DNA from: Actinoplanes sp. SE50/110
Lineage (GTDB): Bacteria > Actinomycetota > Actinomycetes > Mycobacteriales > Micromonosporaceae
Direction: 5' to 3'
Assembly: GCF_900119315.1 (NCBI RefSeq)
Contig: NZ_LT827010.1
Coordinates: 2,402,001-2,466,000 of the forward strand
Length of the DNA stretch: 64,000 bases
The notes under the pieces: model-generated
Seen by the model: the letters and a program-made list of their open reading frames with translations, nothing else
Databases searched by the model: none
Told to the model about the DNA's origin: nothing
Shown: in pieces, positions 54,159-62,529 of the stretch
Position numbering within the stretch: the stretch's first letter is position 1
Layout of the letters: each line of letters opens with the position of its first letter
Made by a program: the position numbers and the translations under genes

Positions 54159-54971
54159 ATGACAGCGGACCTCTTCGATGCCTCGGCCATGTACGACGAC
54201 GACTACCTGCACTTCTTCGCCAGGCACCCGGCGGAGGAGGCGGGTCGGGCGGCGGCGGGGGTGACGCACGGGCCCGCCGTGCCGGCCGCGGGCGGCGGGC
54301 CGGCCACCGCCGACGTGGTGTGGCGGCTGCTCGGCCTGGCACCCGGCATGACCGTCCTGGACCTGGCCTGCGGCCACGGCTCTCTGGCCGCCGCCCTCGC
54401 GGCCCGCGGCTGCCGGGTCACCGGCCTCGACTTCTCCGAGGTCTTCCTGGCCCGGGCCCGGTCCGACGCCGCCGCCCGCGCCCTCGACATCGACTATGTC
54501 CCCGGTGACATGCGCGAGCTGCCGCGGGAGTGGACCGGCCGCTTCGACCGGGTGGTGAACTGGTCGACCGCGTTCGGCTATTTCGACGACGCCGTCAACC
54601 GGCACGTGCTCGACGAGATCGTCCGGGTGCTGCGCCCCGGTGGCCGGCTGGCGTTGGACCTCGACAATCAGGTGCGGTTCCTGACCTCGTGGACGCCGTC
54701 CCGGATCACCGTCGCCCTCGGTAACGGCGATCTGCTCGCCGACCGGCACCGCTTCGACCCGCTCACCGGACGCTTCGAGGTCGAGCGCACCGTGGTCCGC
54801 GACGGCCGGGCGCGCACCCTGACCTTCGTCAAGCGCCTGTTCGGTTTCCCGGAGATCCGGGACTGGTGTGCCGCGGCCGGGTGCACCACGGTGGCCGGGC
54901 ACGGCGAGGACGGCGAGCCACTCTCGGCGGAACACCGGCGGATGGTCGTCGTCGCGGCGGTTCGCGGCTGA
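54159..54971 (+). CDS. SAM-dependent methyltransferase
   Basis: A 270-residue class I methyltransferase. Motif I is VLDLACGHGSLAAALAARG, motif II region VTGLDFSEVFLARAR, and post-I DYVPGDMRELPREW. The fold continues with IVRVLRPGGRLALDLDN. The substrate is unknown. It stands divergent from the secreted glycosidase; the 147-bp gap between them contains the leaderless promoter. Confidence 0.9.
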   Translation: MTADLFDASAMYDDDYLHFFARHPAEEAGRAAAGVTHGPAVPAAGGGPATADVVWRLLGLAPGMTVLDLACGHGSLAAALAARGCRVTGLDFSEVFLARARSDAAARALDIDYVPGDMRELPREWTGRFDRVVNWSTAFGYFDDAVNRHVLDEIVRVLRPGGRLALDLDNQVRFLTSWTPSRITVALGNGDLLADRHRFDPLTGRFEVERTVVRDGRARTLTFVKRLFGFPEIRDWCAAAGCTTVAGHGEDGEPLSAEHRRMVVVAAVRG

Positions 54972-55029
54972 TGTCGTACCCCGCCATCGTCTTGTGAAGT
55001 GCGACGCTGCCGGCGGGCGGGGAGCGACC

Positions 55030-55035
55030 TAGGGT
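55030..55035 (+). promoter_or_regulatory. -10 box TAGGGT (leaderless MFS gene)
   Basis: TAGGGT, seven nt, ATG 55043. An ATG at 55037 lies only one nt from the box, so spacing favours 55043 as the start. Confidence 0.55.
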
Positions 55036-55042
55036 CATGCGA

Positions 55043-56287
55043 ATGGATCATGTGACCGGACGGCAGCGGGGGACCGCGCTGGTGGCGCTGGCGCTCGGCG
55101 GCGTGGCGATCGGTTTGACCGAGTTCGTGGCGATGGGGCTGCTGCCGGAGATGACCCGCGATCTGCTGCCGGCCGCGTGGGCGCGCTCGCACGAGGACGC
55201 GGTGGCGCAGGCCGGGTGGGTGATCACCACGTACGCCCTCGGGGTGGTGGCCGGCGCCCCGCTGATCGCCGCCCTGTCCGCCCGGATGCCGCGCAAGCGG
55301 CTGGTGCTGGGTCTGCTCGCACTGTTCACGGTGGGTACGGTGGCGTCCGCGCTGGCGCCGACGTTCGGGCTGGTGCTCGTCGCCCGGTTCGTCGCGGCGC
55401 TGCCGCACGGAGCGTATTTCGGGGCGGCCGGGCTGGTCGCGGCGAACCTGATGGGCCCGGGCAACGAGGCGCGCGGGTTCGCCGTGGTGCTCGGCGGCCT
55501 GACGCTGTCCAATGTCGCCGGTGTTCCGGTGATCACCCTGATCGGGCAGTCGTCCGGCTGGCGGGTGGCCTACCTGGTGATCGCCGGGGTGTTCCTGCTG
55601 GCGCTGTTCGCGGTGCTGGCCACGGTGCCGCAGACGCCGACGCCCGCGGGCGCGTCGATCGGCGCCGAGTTGCGGGCGTTGCGCCGGCCGCAGGTGTGGC
55701 TGGTGGCGGTCACCGCGGCGGTCGGGTTCGGCGGGTTCTTCGCGGTGGACAGCTACATCGCCCCGGTGACCACCGAGGTGACCGGGTTGTCCACCCGCGC
55801 GGTGCCGTGGGCGCTGGTCGCGGTCGGGCTGGGGATGACCGTGGGTAACGCGGTGGGCGGCTGGTTCGCCGACCGCAACCTGCGCCGGGCGACGCTGACC
55901 GCGTTCAGCACGGTGATCGTGGCGGCGGTGATCTTCGCGTTGACCGCGCACAGCACGGTCGGGTTGTTCCTCGGGTCGTTCCTGGTGGGCGCGGCGAGCC
56001 TGGCGCTGGGCCCGGCCATGCAGGCCCGGCTGATCGCGGTGGCGCCGGGGGCCCAGCTGATGGGCGCGGCGGTGAACCAGTCGGCGATGAACACCGCCAA
56101 CGGCCTGGGGGCGGCGCTGGGCGGGCTGGTGATCGCGCGCGGTTACGGCTATCTGGCACCGGCGTGGACCGGCGCGGTGCTGGCCGCGATCGGGCTGGGG
56201 CTGGCGGCGGTGAGCTTCGCCGCTGACCGCACGTTCCGCCGGAGTTTGACCGCTGTTCACCATCGGCGGCCTACGCTCTGGCGATGA
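55043..56287 (+). CDS. MFS efflux transporter (DHA1/AraJ-like)
   Basis: A 414-residue protein with about 12 hydrophobic segments. The family marks are FVAMGLLPEMTRDL in TM1, PLIAALSARMPRKRLVLGLL in the TM2-3 loop, and AALPHGAYFGAAGLVAANLM in TM4, as in sugar or drug exporters of the AraJ/Cml type. The stop overlaps the ATG of the HD-domain gene by 4 nt (56284-56287). The substrate cannot be told from sequence. Confidence 0.9.
   Translation: MDHVTGRQRGTALVALALGGVAIGLTEFVAMGLLPEMTRDLLPAAWARSHEDAVAQAGWVITTYALGVVAGAPLIAALSARMPRKRLVLGLLALFTVGTVASALAPTFGLVLVARFVAALPHGAYFGAAGLVAANLMGPGNEARGFAVVLGGLTLSNVAGVPVITLIGQSSGWRVAYLVIAGVFLLALFAVLATVPQTPTPAGASIGAELRALRRPQVWLVAVTAAVGFGGFFAVDSYIAPVTTEVTGLSTRAVPWALVAVGLGMTVGNAVGGWFADRNLRRATLTAFSTVIVAAVIFALTAHSTVGLFLGSFLVGAASLALGPAMQARLIAVAPGAQLMGAAVNQSAMNTANGLGAALGGLVIARGYGYLAPAWTGAVLAAIGLGLAAVSFAADRTFRRSLTAVHHRRPTLWR
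56272..56277 (+). promoter_or_regulatory. -10 box TACGCT inside the MFS gene end
   Basis: TACGCT, six nt, ATG 56284. The HD gene can thus be made from the MFS transcript by coupling, or from its own leaderless transcript. Confidence 0.5.
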
Positions 56288-56877
56288 CGGCCCCCACGCT
56301 GCTCCGTCCGGTGACCACACCGGGTCCGCTGACCGCGGCCGCCCGGCTGCTCGCCGAGTCCCTGCTCGGTGGCATGGGTGACCGCTGGCTGCACACCCGG
56401 GGGGTCGCCGGGCGGGCCGCCGAGCTGGCCGGGCCGCTCGGCGTCGACGCCGACCTGGTCACCGCGGCGGCCTGGCTGCACGACATCGGCTATGCCGAGC
56501 CGACCGTCGTCACCGGGTTCCACCCGCTGGACGGCGCCGACCACCTGACCCGCAACGGGTGGCCGGTCCGGGTGGCCGGGCTGGTCGCCTACCACTCCGG
56601 GGCCCGTTTCGTGGCCGCGGCGCGGGGGCTGAGCGGATCGCTGGCCGCCTACCCGGACGAGCGGACCGTGCTGGCGGACGCGCTCACCTACGCCGACCAG
56701 ACCGTGGGGCCGAGCGGGCTGCGGGTGGACCCGGCGGCCCGGTACGCCGAGGTGCTGCTGCGGCACGGGCCGTGCTCACTGAACGCGCTGGTGGACCCGG
56801 AACGCGGGCCGTACCTGCGGGGCATCGCCGGCCGCATCGAGCATCTGCTCGCCGCACGAGCTCTTCAGCGGGATTGA
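56284..56877 (+). CDS. HD-domain hydrolase
   Basis: A 197-residue protein. The HD signature is AAAWLHDIGYAEPTV with further His ligands in RWLHTRGVAGRAAELAG and VAYHSGARFVAA. It is typical of small metal-dependent phosphohydrolases acting on nucleotides. It overlaps the convergent M20 gene by 13 nt (56865-56877). Confidence 0.88.
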   Translation: MTAPTLLRPVTTPGPLTAAARLLAESLLGGMGDRWLHTRGVAGRAAELAGPLGVDADLVTAAAWLHDIGYAEPTVVTGFHPLDGADHLTRNGWPVRVAGLVAYHSGARFVAAARGLSGSLAAYPDERTVLADALTYADQTVGPSGLRVDPAARYAEVLLRHGPCSLNALVDPERGPYLRGIAGRIEHLLAARALQRD

Positions 56878-57950
56878 AGGAATCGCGTCAATGCGTCGTG
56901 GTAGGGCTGCAGCGAGCTGATCTCCAGGTATTCCGACGGGCCGTGCTGCCCGTCGCCGGTCGGCCCGAAAATGACGGCATCGATGCCGAGCGGAAAATAG
57001 AACCGGCTGTCCGCCGCCCCGTGCTTGCGCAGCAGTTCCCCGGAGTATCCGACCGCCTTGGCCGCCTCCTGCAGGGCACGCACCCCGGCCCCGGACGGAT
57101 CCGCCCGATGCGGCGTCCCCACCGCGTCGACCTGAACCTCCACCTCGGCGCCCACGATCGACCGCAGGTGACCGGCGATCTCCGGAATGGAACGCCCGGT
57201 CAATGCCGCGTCTTCCGGCGGGTAGCGGATGTCGAACCAGGCTGTCGCATCCGCCGGAACCTGATTGACCGCCTGGTTCCCGGTCTCGATCCGCGCCAGA
57301 TTGGCGGTCGTCGTCCACGCCTCCTCGGCCGGCACCGGATAGCGCGCGATCAGTCGCTGCACCGCGGTCAGCAGCGTCAGCAGGGCGTTGGAACCCAGCC
57401 ACGGATACGCCGCATGCGCCCCCAGGCCGGAAGCGATCAGCCGGGCCCGCACCAGGCCTTTCGACTCGGTGACCACCCGCAGCCCGCTCTGCTCCCCGAT
57501 GATCACGAAGTCGCCGCGCACCCCCTGCGCCAGCTGGTGCCCGGTCCCGTCCTGTCCGCCCGTCTCCTCATCGGTGACCAGCTGCAACGCGATCGGGTAG
57601 GGCAGCTCCCCGGCCATTTCCCGGAACACCGTGGCGAGGACCAGCGCCGCGACCTTCATGTCGTGCGCACCGCGCCCGTACAGCCGGTCGCCCTCGCGGC
57701 GGGCCCGGAACTGCGACGGCGTTCCGGGCACCACATCGAGATGACCGTTCAGGATCACCCGAGGCCGGCCCGGCCGGTCGGGGTGGGTGAGCAGCGCGCT
57801 GGGCCTGCCCCGGGACTCGAAGCGCCGGGTGGTGAAGCCCGGGCCGACCAGGTCGAGCACCAGGCCCAGGGCCCGGTGCAGCTCGGCGGGCCGGTCGGCG
57901 GTCGACCGGATCCCGATCAGCGCCTCGGCCGGCGCGAGCAGCTCCTCCAT
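56865..57950 (-). CDS. M20-family metallopeptidase (ArgE/DapE-like)
   Basis: A 361-residue protein. Metal ligands are in VILNGHLDVVPG, GRGAHDMK and LVTDEETGG, and a dimerisation domain follows (IASGLGAHAAYPWLG). The C-terminal DGQHGPSEYLEI carries a last His. It probably deacylates or hydrolyses an amino-acid derivative. ATG 57950 is leaderless, and its -10 overlaps the stop of the DUF1684 gene. Confidence 0.92.
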   Translation of the reverse strand: MEELLAPAEALIGIRSTADRPAELHRALGLVLDLVGPGFTTRRFESRGRPSALLTHPDRPGRPRVILNGHLDVVPGTPSQFRARREGDRLYGRGAHDMKVAALVLATVFREMAGELPYPIALQLVTDEETGGQDGTGHQLAQGVRGDFVIIGEQSGLRVVTESKGLVRARLIASGLGAHAAYPWLGSNALLTLLTAVQRLIARYPVPAEEAWTTTANLARIETGNQAVNQVPADATAWFDIRYPPEDAALTGRSIPEIAGHLRSIVGAEVEVQVDAVGTPHRADPSGAGVRALQEAAKAVGYSGELLRKHGAADSRFYFPLGIDAVIFGPTGDGQHGPSEYLEISSLQPYHDALTRFLQSR

Positions 57951-57957
57951 CCCGCCG

Positions 57958-57963
57958 AACCTA
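57958..57963 (-). promoter_or_regulatory. -10 box TAGGTT overlapping the DUF1684 stop codon
   Basis: On the minus strand, TAGGTT is followed by CGGCGGG and ATG 57950. The first three bases of the box (TAG) are also the stop codon of the upstream gene. Confidence 0.55.
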
Positions 57964-58734
57964 GCGCGGCAGCTGCTCGCCCGCCGCCACGGCGATCGGC
58001 AGCCTGTTCTCGGCCGGGGGCAGCGGGCAGGTGGCGAACTCGGTGTACGCGCACGGCAGGTTCGTCGCCCGGTTGAAGTCGAGGGTCACGGTGCCGTCGG
58101 CGGCCGGTGGCGCGATCGCCACACTGCGGTTCGCCGGGTACGTGGTGACGCCCGACGTCGCGTCGGTGAACAGCACGAACAGCGAGCCGGGCGTGTGACC
58201 GTTGAACGCGGTCAACGCCAGATCCCGCCCGTCGGCGGTGAACTCGATGCGTCCGGGCGACTCGTACACGTGCTCGAGGCCCTCGGCGACCGACCCCACG
58301 GTCACCGGCCGGGGCTCGTCGAACGGCACGAACGTCCCGGTCACCACCCACTCCTCGGCCGGCGGGTAGGCCGGCGTGCCCCGATACCCGACCAGGGTCT
58401 CGTGCGCGGGGTGCCGCGGGCGCAGCACGTCGTGACCACCCCGGCGGGCGATCTCCAGTTTCGCCTCGCCCCAGCCCACGGTGTGGTCGGCGCGCTCGGC
58501 GAGGGGCGGGAACCGGTGCTCGCCGGCCGGGATCCCGTCAAGCTCCTCCCCGGGCGCCAGGGTGACCAGCACGCCCTCCGGGCCGGTGCTCCACTCGCCG
58601 GGTGCGTCCGGGAACCGCTGCGGGGTCTCGGTCAGCCAGTGCAACCCGGTGATCGCCAGGAAGCCGTGCTTGTCCGCCCGCCGGGTTTCGTGCTCGTCGT
58701 GCCACCGGGTCCACTGCTGCTCGAAGCTGCTCAT
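57961..58734 (-). CDS. DUF1684 family protein
   Basis: A 257-residue protein with family marks throughout: an N-terminal WTRWHDEHETRRADKHGFLA, GLHWLTETPQRFPDAPGEWS, and the C-terminal FNRATNLPCAYTEFATCPLP followed by PAENRLPIAVAAGE. DUF1684 proteins are of unknown biochemical role. ATG 58734 lies six nt after a TAGGGT box. Confidence 0.9.
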   Translation of the reverse strand: MSSFEQQWTRWHDEHETRRADKHGFLAITGLHWLTETPQRFPDAPGEWSTGPEGVLVTLAPGEELDGIPAGEHRFPPLAERADHTVGWGEAKLEIARRGGHDVLRPRHPAHETLVGYRGTPAYPPAEEWVVTGTFVPFDEPRPVTVGSVAEGLEHVYESPGRIEFTADGRDLALTAFNGHTPGSLFVLFTDATSGVTTYPANRSVAIAPPAADGTVTLDFNRATNLPCAYTEFATCPLPPAENRLPIAVAAGEQLPR

Positions 58735-58740
58735 GCGTCG

Positions 58741-58746
58741 ACCCTA
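58741..58746 (-). promoter_or_regulatory. -10 box TAGGGT (leaderless DUF1684 gene)
   Basis: On the minus strand TAGGGT, CGACGC, ATG 58734: six-nt spacing and no ribosome site. Confidence 0.6.
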
Positions 58747-58805
58747 ATCCCTACTGGCTCCGTGGGATATGGCGCGGCGCTGTGACATCTGCTAACTTCG
58801 TGGGC

Positions 58806-58920
58806 AGGTCATGAGTGTCAGCGTCAAGCCCCGGCTCGCTGACCGGCAACCCTTCCTGTTCGCGATGGGGTGCCCCGGGTGAGGACCGGGCCGTTTCGCC
58901 GACCGGCGACGGCAAGCGCT
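58806..58920 (+). promoter_or_regulatory. SAM-IV riboswitch
   Basis: The conserved core is present in order: GGTCATGAGTG, CAGCGTCAAGCCCCGGCT, GCTGACCGGCAACCCT, GGGGTGCCCCGGGTGA, GGACC and the terminal CGGCAAGCGC. These are the actinobacterial SAM-IV aptamer elements, including the pseudoknot partners. A TAACTT -10 box at 58793-58798 would start transcription almost exactly at the aptamer. It ends about 16 nt before the aminotransferase ATG and covers the way to the ribosome site GGAGG (58926-58930), so control of translation by S-adenosylmethionine is likely. Confidence 0.9.
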
Positions 58921-58936
58921 GAACCGGAGGCATGCC

Positions 58937-60163
58937 ATGTCGGCTCTCGACATCGTCGGCGACGACCTGAAGACCGAGCTCCCCAGCGGCGAGACGATCC
59001 GTTTCGCGCACCTCGACTACGCCGCCTCGGCCCCCTGCGTCGAGGCCGCCGCTCAGGCGGTCGGCGAGCTGCTGCCGCGCTACGGCAGCGTGCACCGGGG
59101 GACCGGGGTCCGCTCGCAGACCTCGACGGTCGCCTACGAGGTGGCCCGGGACGTGGTGGCCGAGTTCGTCGGCGCCCGCCCCGGCGACCACGTGATCTTC
59201 ACCCGGAACACCACCGACTCGCTGAACCTGCTGGCCCGGGCGCTGCCCGCGGGCACCACCACGATCCTGTTCGACGGCGAGCACCACGCCAACCTGCTGC
59301 CCTGGCCGAACCCGTTGCGGCTGCCCACCCCGGCGTCGCCGCACTTCGCGGTGCAGGCGCTGCAGAACGCGCTGCGCGACCTGCGCACCCCGGCCGTGCT
59401 GGCGATCACCGGGGCCAGCAACGTGACCGGGGAGATCTGGCCGGTGCGCGAGCTGGCCGACGTGGCGCACACCTACGGGGTCCGGGTGGTCGTCGACGCC
59501 GCCCAGCTCGCCCCGCACCGGCCGGTCGACCTGGACGAGCTGGGCGCCGACTACCTGGCGTTCTCCGGGCACAAGCTGTACGCCCCGTTCGGCTCCGGCG
59601 TGCTGGTCGGCCGGGGGGACTGGCTGGACGCCGCCGACCCGTACCTCTACGGCGGCGGGGCCAGCGCCACGGTGGGTGAGCGGCCCGGCGAGCAGACCTG
59701 GGCGGCCGGTCCGGCGCGGCACGAGGGCGGCACGCCGAACCTGCTGGGCGCGACCGCGCTGGCCGCGGTCTGCGCCGCGCTGCTGGTCGCCGACCGCGAC
59801 GAGCTGCACCGGCACGAGCAGGCGCTGCTGGCCCGGCTGCGGGCCGGCCTGGTCGCCGTCCCGGAAGTCCGGGAGGTGAGCATCTTCGGTCCCGAGCACC
59901 CCCGGGTCGGCATCGTCTCGCTGGTGCTGCCCGGCCACGATCCGGCCCGGGTCGCCCACCTTCTCGGCCGCGAGCACGGCATCGGGGTCCGCGCCGGCCA
60001 GTTCTGCGCGCACCCCCTGGTCCGCCGCCTCACCAACACGGAGAAATCCGATATCTGCGGTACGAACGGTGCCGGGCTGCTGCGGGCGAGTTTCGGGCTG
60101 GGCAGCACCGTGTCGGACATCGATCGATTCGTCACGGCTCTGGCGGACACAGTTCGCTCCTGA
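58937..60163 (+). CDS. class V aminotransferase (cysteine desulfurase-like), SAM-IV controlled
   Basis: A 408-residue PLP enzyme. The PLP Lys is in FSGHKLYAPFGSG; other marks are FTRNTTDSLNLLARAL, DGEHHANLLPW, TGASNVTGEIWPV and VVVDAAQLAPHRPVDL. The C-terminus has VGIVSLVLPGHDPARVAHLL and RAGQFCAHPLVRRL, with Cys in the place of the active-site Cys of desulfurases. It may release sulfur from Cys or a related thiol. Control by a SAM-IV switch suggests work in sulfur amino-acid salvage. The start is ATG 58937 with GGAGG six nt upstream. Confidence 0.92.
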   Translation: MSALDIVGDDLKTELPSGETIRFAHLDYAASAPCVEAAAQAVGELLPRYGSVHRGTGVRSQTSTVAYEVARDVVAEFVGARPGDHVIFTRNTTDSLNLLARALPAGTTTILFDGEHHANLLPWPNPLRLPTPASPHFAVQALQNALRDLRTPAVLAITGASNVTGEIWPVRELADVAHTYGVRVVVDAAQLAPHRPVDLDELGADYLAFSGHKLYAPFGSGVLVGRGDWLDAADPYLYGGGASATVGERPGEQTWAAGPARHEGGTPNLLGATALAAVCAALLVADRDELHRHEQALLARLRAGLVAVPEVREVSIFGPEHPRVGIVSLVLPGHDPARVAHLLGREHGIGVRAGQFCAHPLVRRLTNTEKSDICGTNGAGLLRASFGLGSTVSDIDRFVTALADTVRS

Positions 60164-60286
60164 GCAGCCCTCCCCACCCGGCCCGCCGCGCCGAGAGCTG
60201 TTCCGGGAGATGTTGATCAACCGGAAGTGTGTCACTCCGAAGGTCCAGTTCACCTGATTGAAACCACAGCGGGCCCTGTCGCCGGT

Positions 60287-60292
60287 TAGAGT
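60287..60292 (+). promoter_or_regulatory. -10 box TAGAGT (GH92 gene)
   Basis: TAGAGT, six nt, ATC 60299: the same layout as the leaderless ATG genes in this window. The TAG is also an in-frame stop, which limits how far the coding frame can extend. Confidence 0.5.
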
Positions 60293-60298
60293 CCCGCC

Positions 60299-62527
60299 AT
60301 CCTCGACAACATTGATCCCTTCATCGGCACCGCGGCGACCGACCTGCCCCGCGCACTCGGTCTGGCCGCCACCTGGTGGTGGCCCAAGCCGCAGGTGGGC
60401 AACACCCACCCCGGCGCGACCTCGCCCCTGGGCATGGTCAGCGCGTGCGCCTATTCAGGCGCCTACCCCACCGGTTACGGCCGGTACGCGAAGAACACCG
60501 AGGGCGTGCCCGAGGAGATGTTCGAGCGCACCGAGGCCTCCGGCTTCACCCACTTCCAGCAGTCCGGCACCGGCGCGATCCGCAAGTACTACAACTACGT
60601 GCGGGTCACCCCGATGGTCCAGCCGCTGGACGACCTTGGCCAGTCCTGGGCGCTGCACGACGAACGCGCCGAGCCCGGGTACTACGCCGCGAACCTCGAC
60701 ACCGGGGTGCGCTGCGAGATCACCGTGGGGGAGAAGGTCGCCGTCCACCGGTACACGTTCCCCGACCACCACAGTGCCCGGGTCGTGATCGACCTGTCCT
60801 GCGGCGGCCTCGCCATCGACCTGGGCCGCACGGTCCCGCTGCGCGCCCAGGTGGAGAGCATGGGGCACGGCTGCGCGCAGGGCACCGTGGTGATGGAGGG
60901 CGTGCCGCTCTCCGTCCACCTGGAGGCCGACGCCCCCGGCTGGCGGCAGATGCTGTGGTACGACCGGCGGCTGATCCCGGGCGGCACCCGGCTCGACTTC
61001 GACAGCATCCGGCACACCACGCTGCGCCCGTTCGGCATGCTGTTCATGGGGTCGGCCCGGGCCGGGCAGACCATCGAGGTCCGGATGGGTTTCTCGCTGC
61101 GCGGCTGCGACCAGGCCCGGGAGAATCTGCGCCGGGAGTGTGGCACCGGCGAGCCGGCCTTCGAGAAGGTGCGCCTTAGCACGAAGCAGCGCTGGCGCGA
61201 CCACGTCGGCCGGGTCCGGGTCGACGGCGGGACCGAGGCGCGCCGCACGGTGATGGGCACCGCGCTGTACCACTCCCTGATCAAGCCGTGCTTCGCCGAC
61301 GACGAGAGCCCGTTCTGGCCCAGCTCCGGCCCGTGGGCGTTCGACATCTGCACCATGTGGGACATCTACAAGACGCAGATCCCGCTGCTGCAGGCGATCG
61401 CCCCGGACCGCGCCATGGACCTGCTCGAATCCCTGATCCGGGTGTGCGAGGAGGAGGGCAACTTCCCGATCGGCTACCGGATGGCGCGCGGCGCCGACCG
61501 GTTCTTCCGGCAGGCGTCCGCGCTGGCGCACACCGCGATCGCCGACGCGCACGCCCTCGGCCGGGGCGGCGTCGACTGGGGCTGGGCACTCGTCCACATG
61601 GTCGACGACCTGCGCCGGATGTACGGCGAAGACTTCTTCGAGCACGGCGTGGTGCACCCGATCACGCACACCCTCGACCTGGCGTACGCCCACCACTGCA
61701 CCGCCAAACTCGCCCGCGCCCTCAACGACCGCAGACTCGCCGACGACCTGGAACGCCGCAGCCACCAGTGGGTGAACGCGTTCGACCCGGTCAGCGGGCT
61801 GCTCCGGGACTCCGAGTTCTACGAGGGCGGCAAGTGGAACTACTCGTTCCGGCTGCTGCACGACATGGCCGCCCGGATCGAACTGTCCGGCGGCGACCGC
61901 GGGTTCATCGACAAACTGGACCGATTCTTCGGCTACGGCGCCGAACCGGTCAAACAGCCGGGGGTGAGCCCGCAGCCGGCCGAGATGGCCCTCGGCTACG
62001 CGCTCAACCGGTTCGAAGGCCTGAACAACGAGCCGGACATGGAAGCCCCCTGGGCCTACCACTACGCGGGCCGGCCCGACCGTACCGCCGAGGTCGTGCA
62101 CTCTGCGCTGACCTGGCAGTTCGGTACCGGTCCCGGCGGGCTGCCCGGCAACGACGACTCCGGCGGCCTGAGCGCCTGGTACGTCTGGGCGTCGCTCGGC
62201 CTGTTCCCGGTCGCCGGGCAGAACCTCTTCCTGGTGAACGCCCCCGCCTTCGAACGGGCCGCGATGCGGGTCGGCGACGAGGAGTTCATCATCGAAACGA
62301 GCGGACACGTCGACACGCCGATCGGCGTCGACGGTCTCGACCGGGACCCACCCGCCCAGTACGTCCAATCGGCCACCCTCAACGGCAAGCCCCTGCACGC
62401 GGCGCACCTCTCGGCGACCGACGTGCACCGCGGCGGCCGGCTGCACCTCAAGCTCGGCCCCGAACCCTCGACGTGGGGACACGGGAACCGCCCGCCGTCC
62501 CACTCCTTCACCCCCTTTAAGGAATGA
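60299..62527 (+). CDS. GH92-family alpha-mannosidase, apparently starting at ATC
   Basis: About 742 residues. The N-terminal GH92 marks are DNIDPFIGTAATD and VGNTHPGATSPLGM. Later marks are IYKTQIPLLQAI and YAHHCTAK; the catalytic signature is LPGNDDSGGLSAWYVWASLG followed by LFPVAGQ. GH92 enzymes are calcium-dependent exo-alpha-mannosidases. There is no signal peptide, so it appears cytoplasmic. The conserved DPFIGT motif lies upstream of the first standard start (GTG 60395). Between the stop 60287-60289 and that GTG the frame has no ATG, GTG or TTG, so ATC 60299, six nt after a -10 box, is the best candidate. The stop overlaps an ATG (62524) before the GT4 gene. Confidence 0.85.
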   Translation: MLDNIDPFIGTAATDLPRALGLAATWWWPKPQVGNTHPGATSPLGMVSACAYSGAYPTGYGRYAKNTEGVPEEMFERTEASGFTHFQQSGTGAIRKYYNYVRVTPMVQPLDDLGQSWALHDERAEPGYYAANLDTGVRCEITVGEKVAVHRYTFPDHHSARVVIDLSCGGLAIDLGRTVPLRAQVESMGHGCAQGTVVMEGVPLSVHLEADAPGWRQMLWYDRRLIPGGTRLDFDSIRHTTLRPFGMLFMGSARAGQTIEVRMGFSLRGCDQARENLRRECGTGEPAFEKVRLSTKQRWRDHVGRVRVDGGTEARRTVMGTALYHSLIKPCFADDESPFWPSSGPWAFDICTMWDIYKTQIPLLQAIAPDRAMDLLESLIRVCEEEGNFPIGYRMARGADRFFRQASALAHTAIADAHALGRGGVDWGWALVHMVDDLRRMYGEDFFEHGVVHPITHTLDLAYAHHCTAKLARALNDRRLADDLERRSHQWVNAFDPVSGLLRDSEFYEGGKWNYSFRLLHDMAARIELSGGDRGFIDKLDRFFGYGAEPVKQPGVSPQPAEMALGYALNRFEGLNNEPDMEAPWAYHYAGRPDRTAEVVHSALTWQFGTGPGGLPGNDDSGGLSAWYVWASLGLFPVAGQNLFLVNAPAFERAAMRVGDEEFIIETSGHVDTPIGVDGLDRDPPAQYVQSATLNGKPLHAAHLSATDVHRGGRLHLKLGPEPSTWGHGNRPPSHSFTPFKE

Positions 62528-62529
62528 CC

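Noticed and set aside
60258..60788. TTG start at 60258 for the GH92 enzyme
   Set aside because: It is in another frame, coding Pro/Ser/Arg-rich sequence, and cannot supply the GH92 N-terminus.
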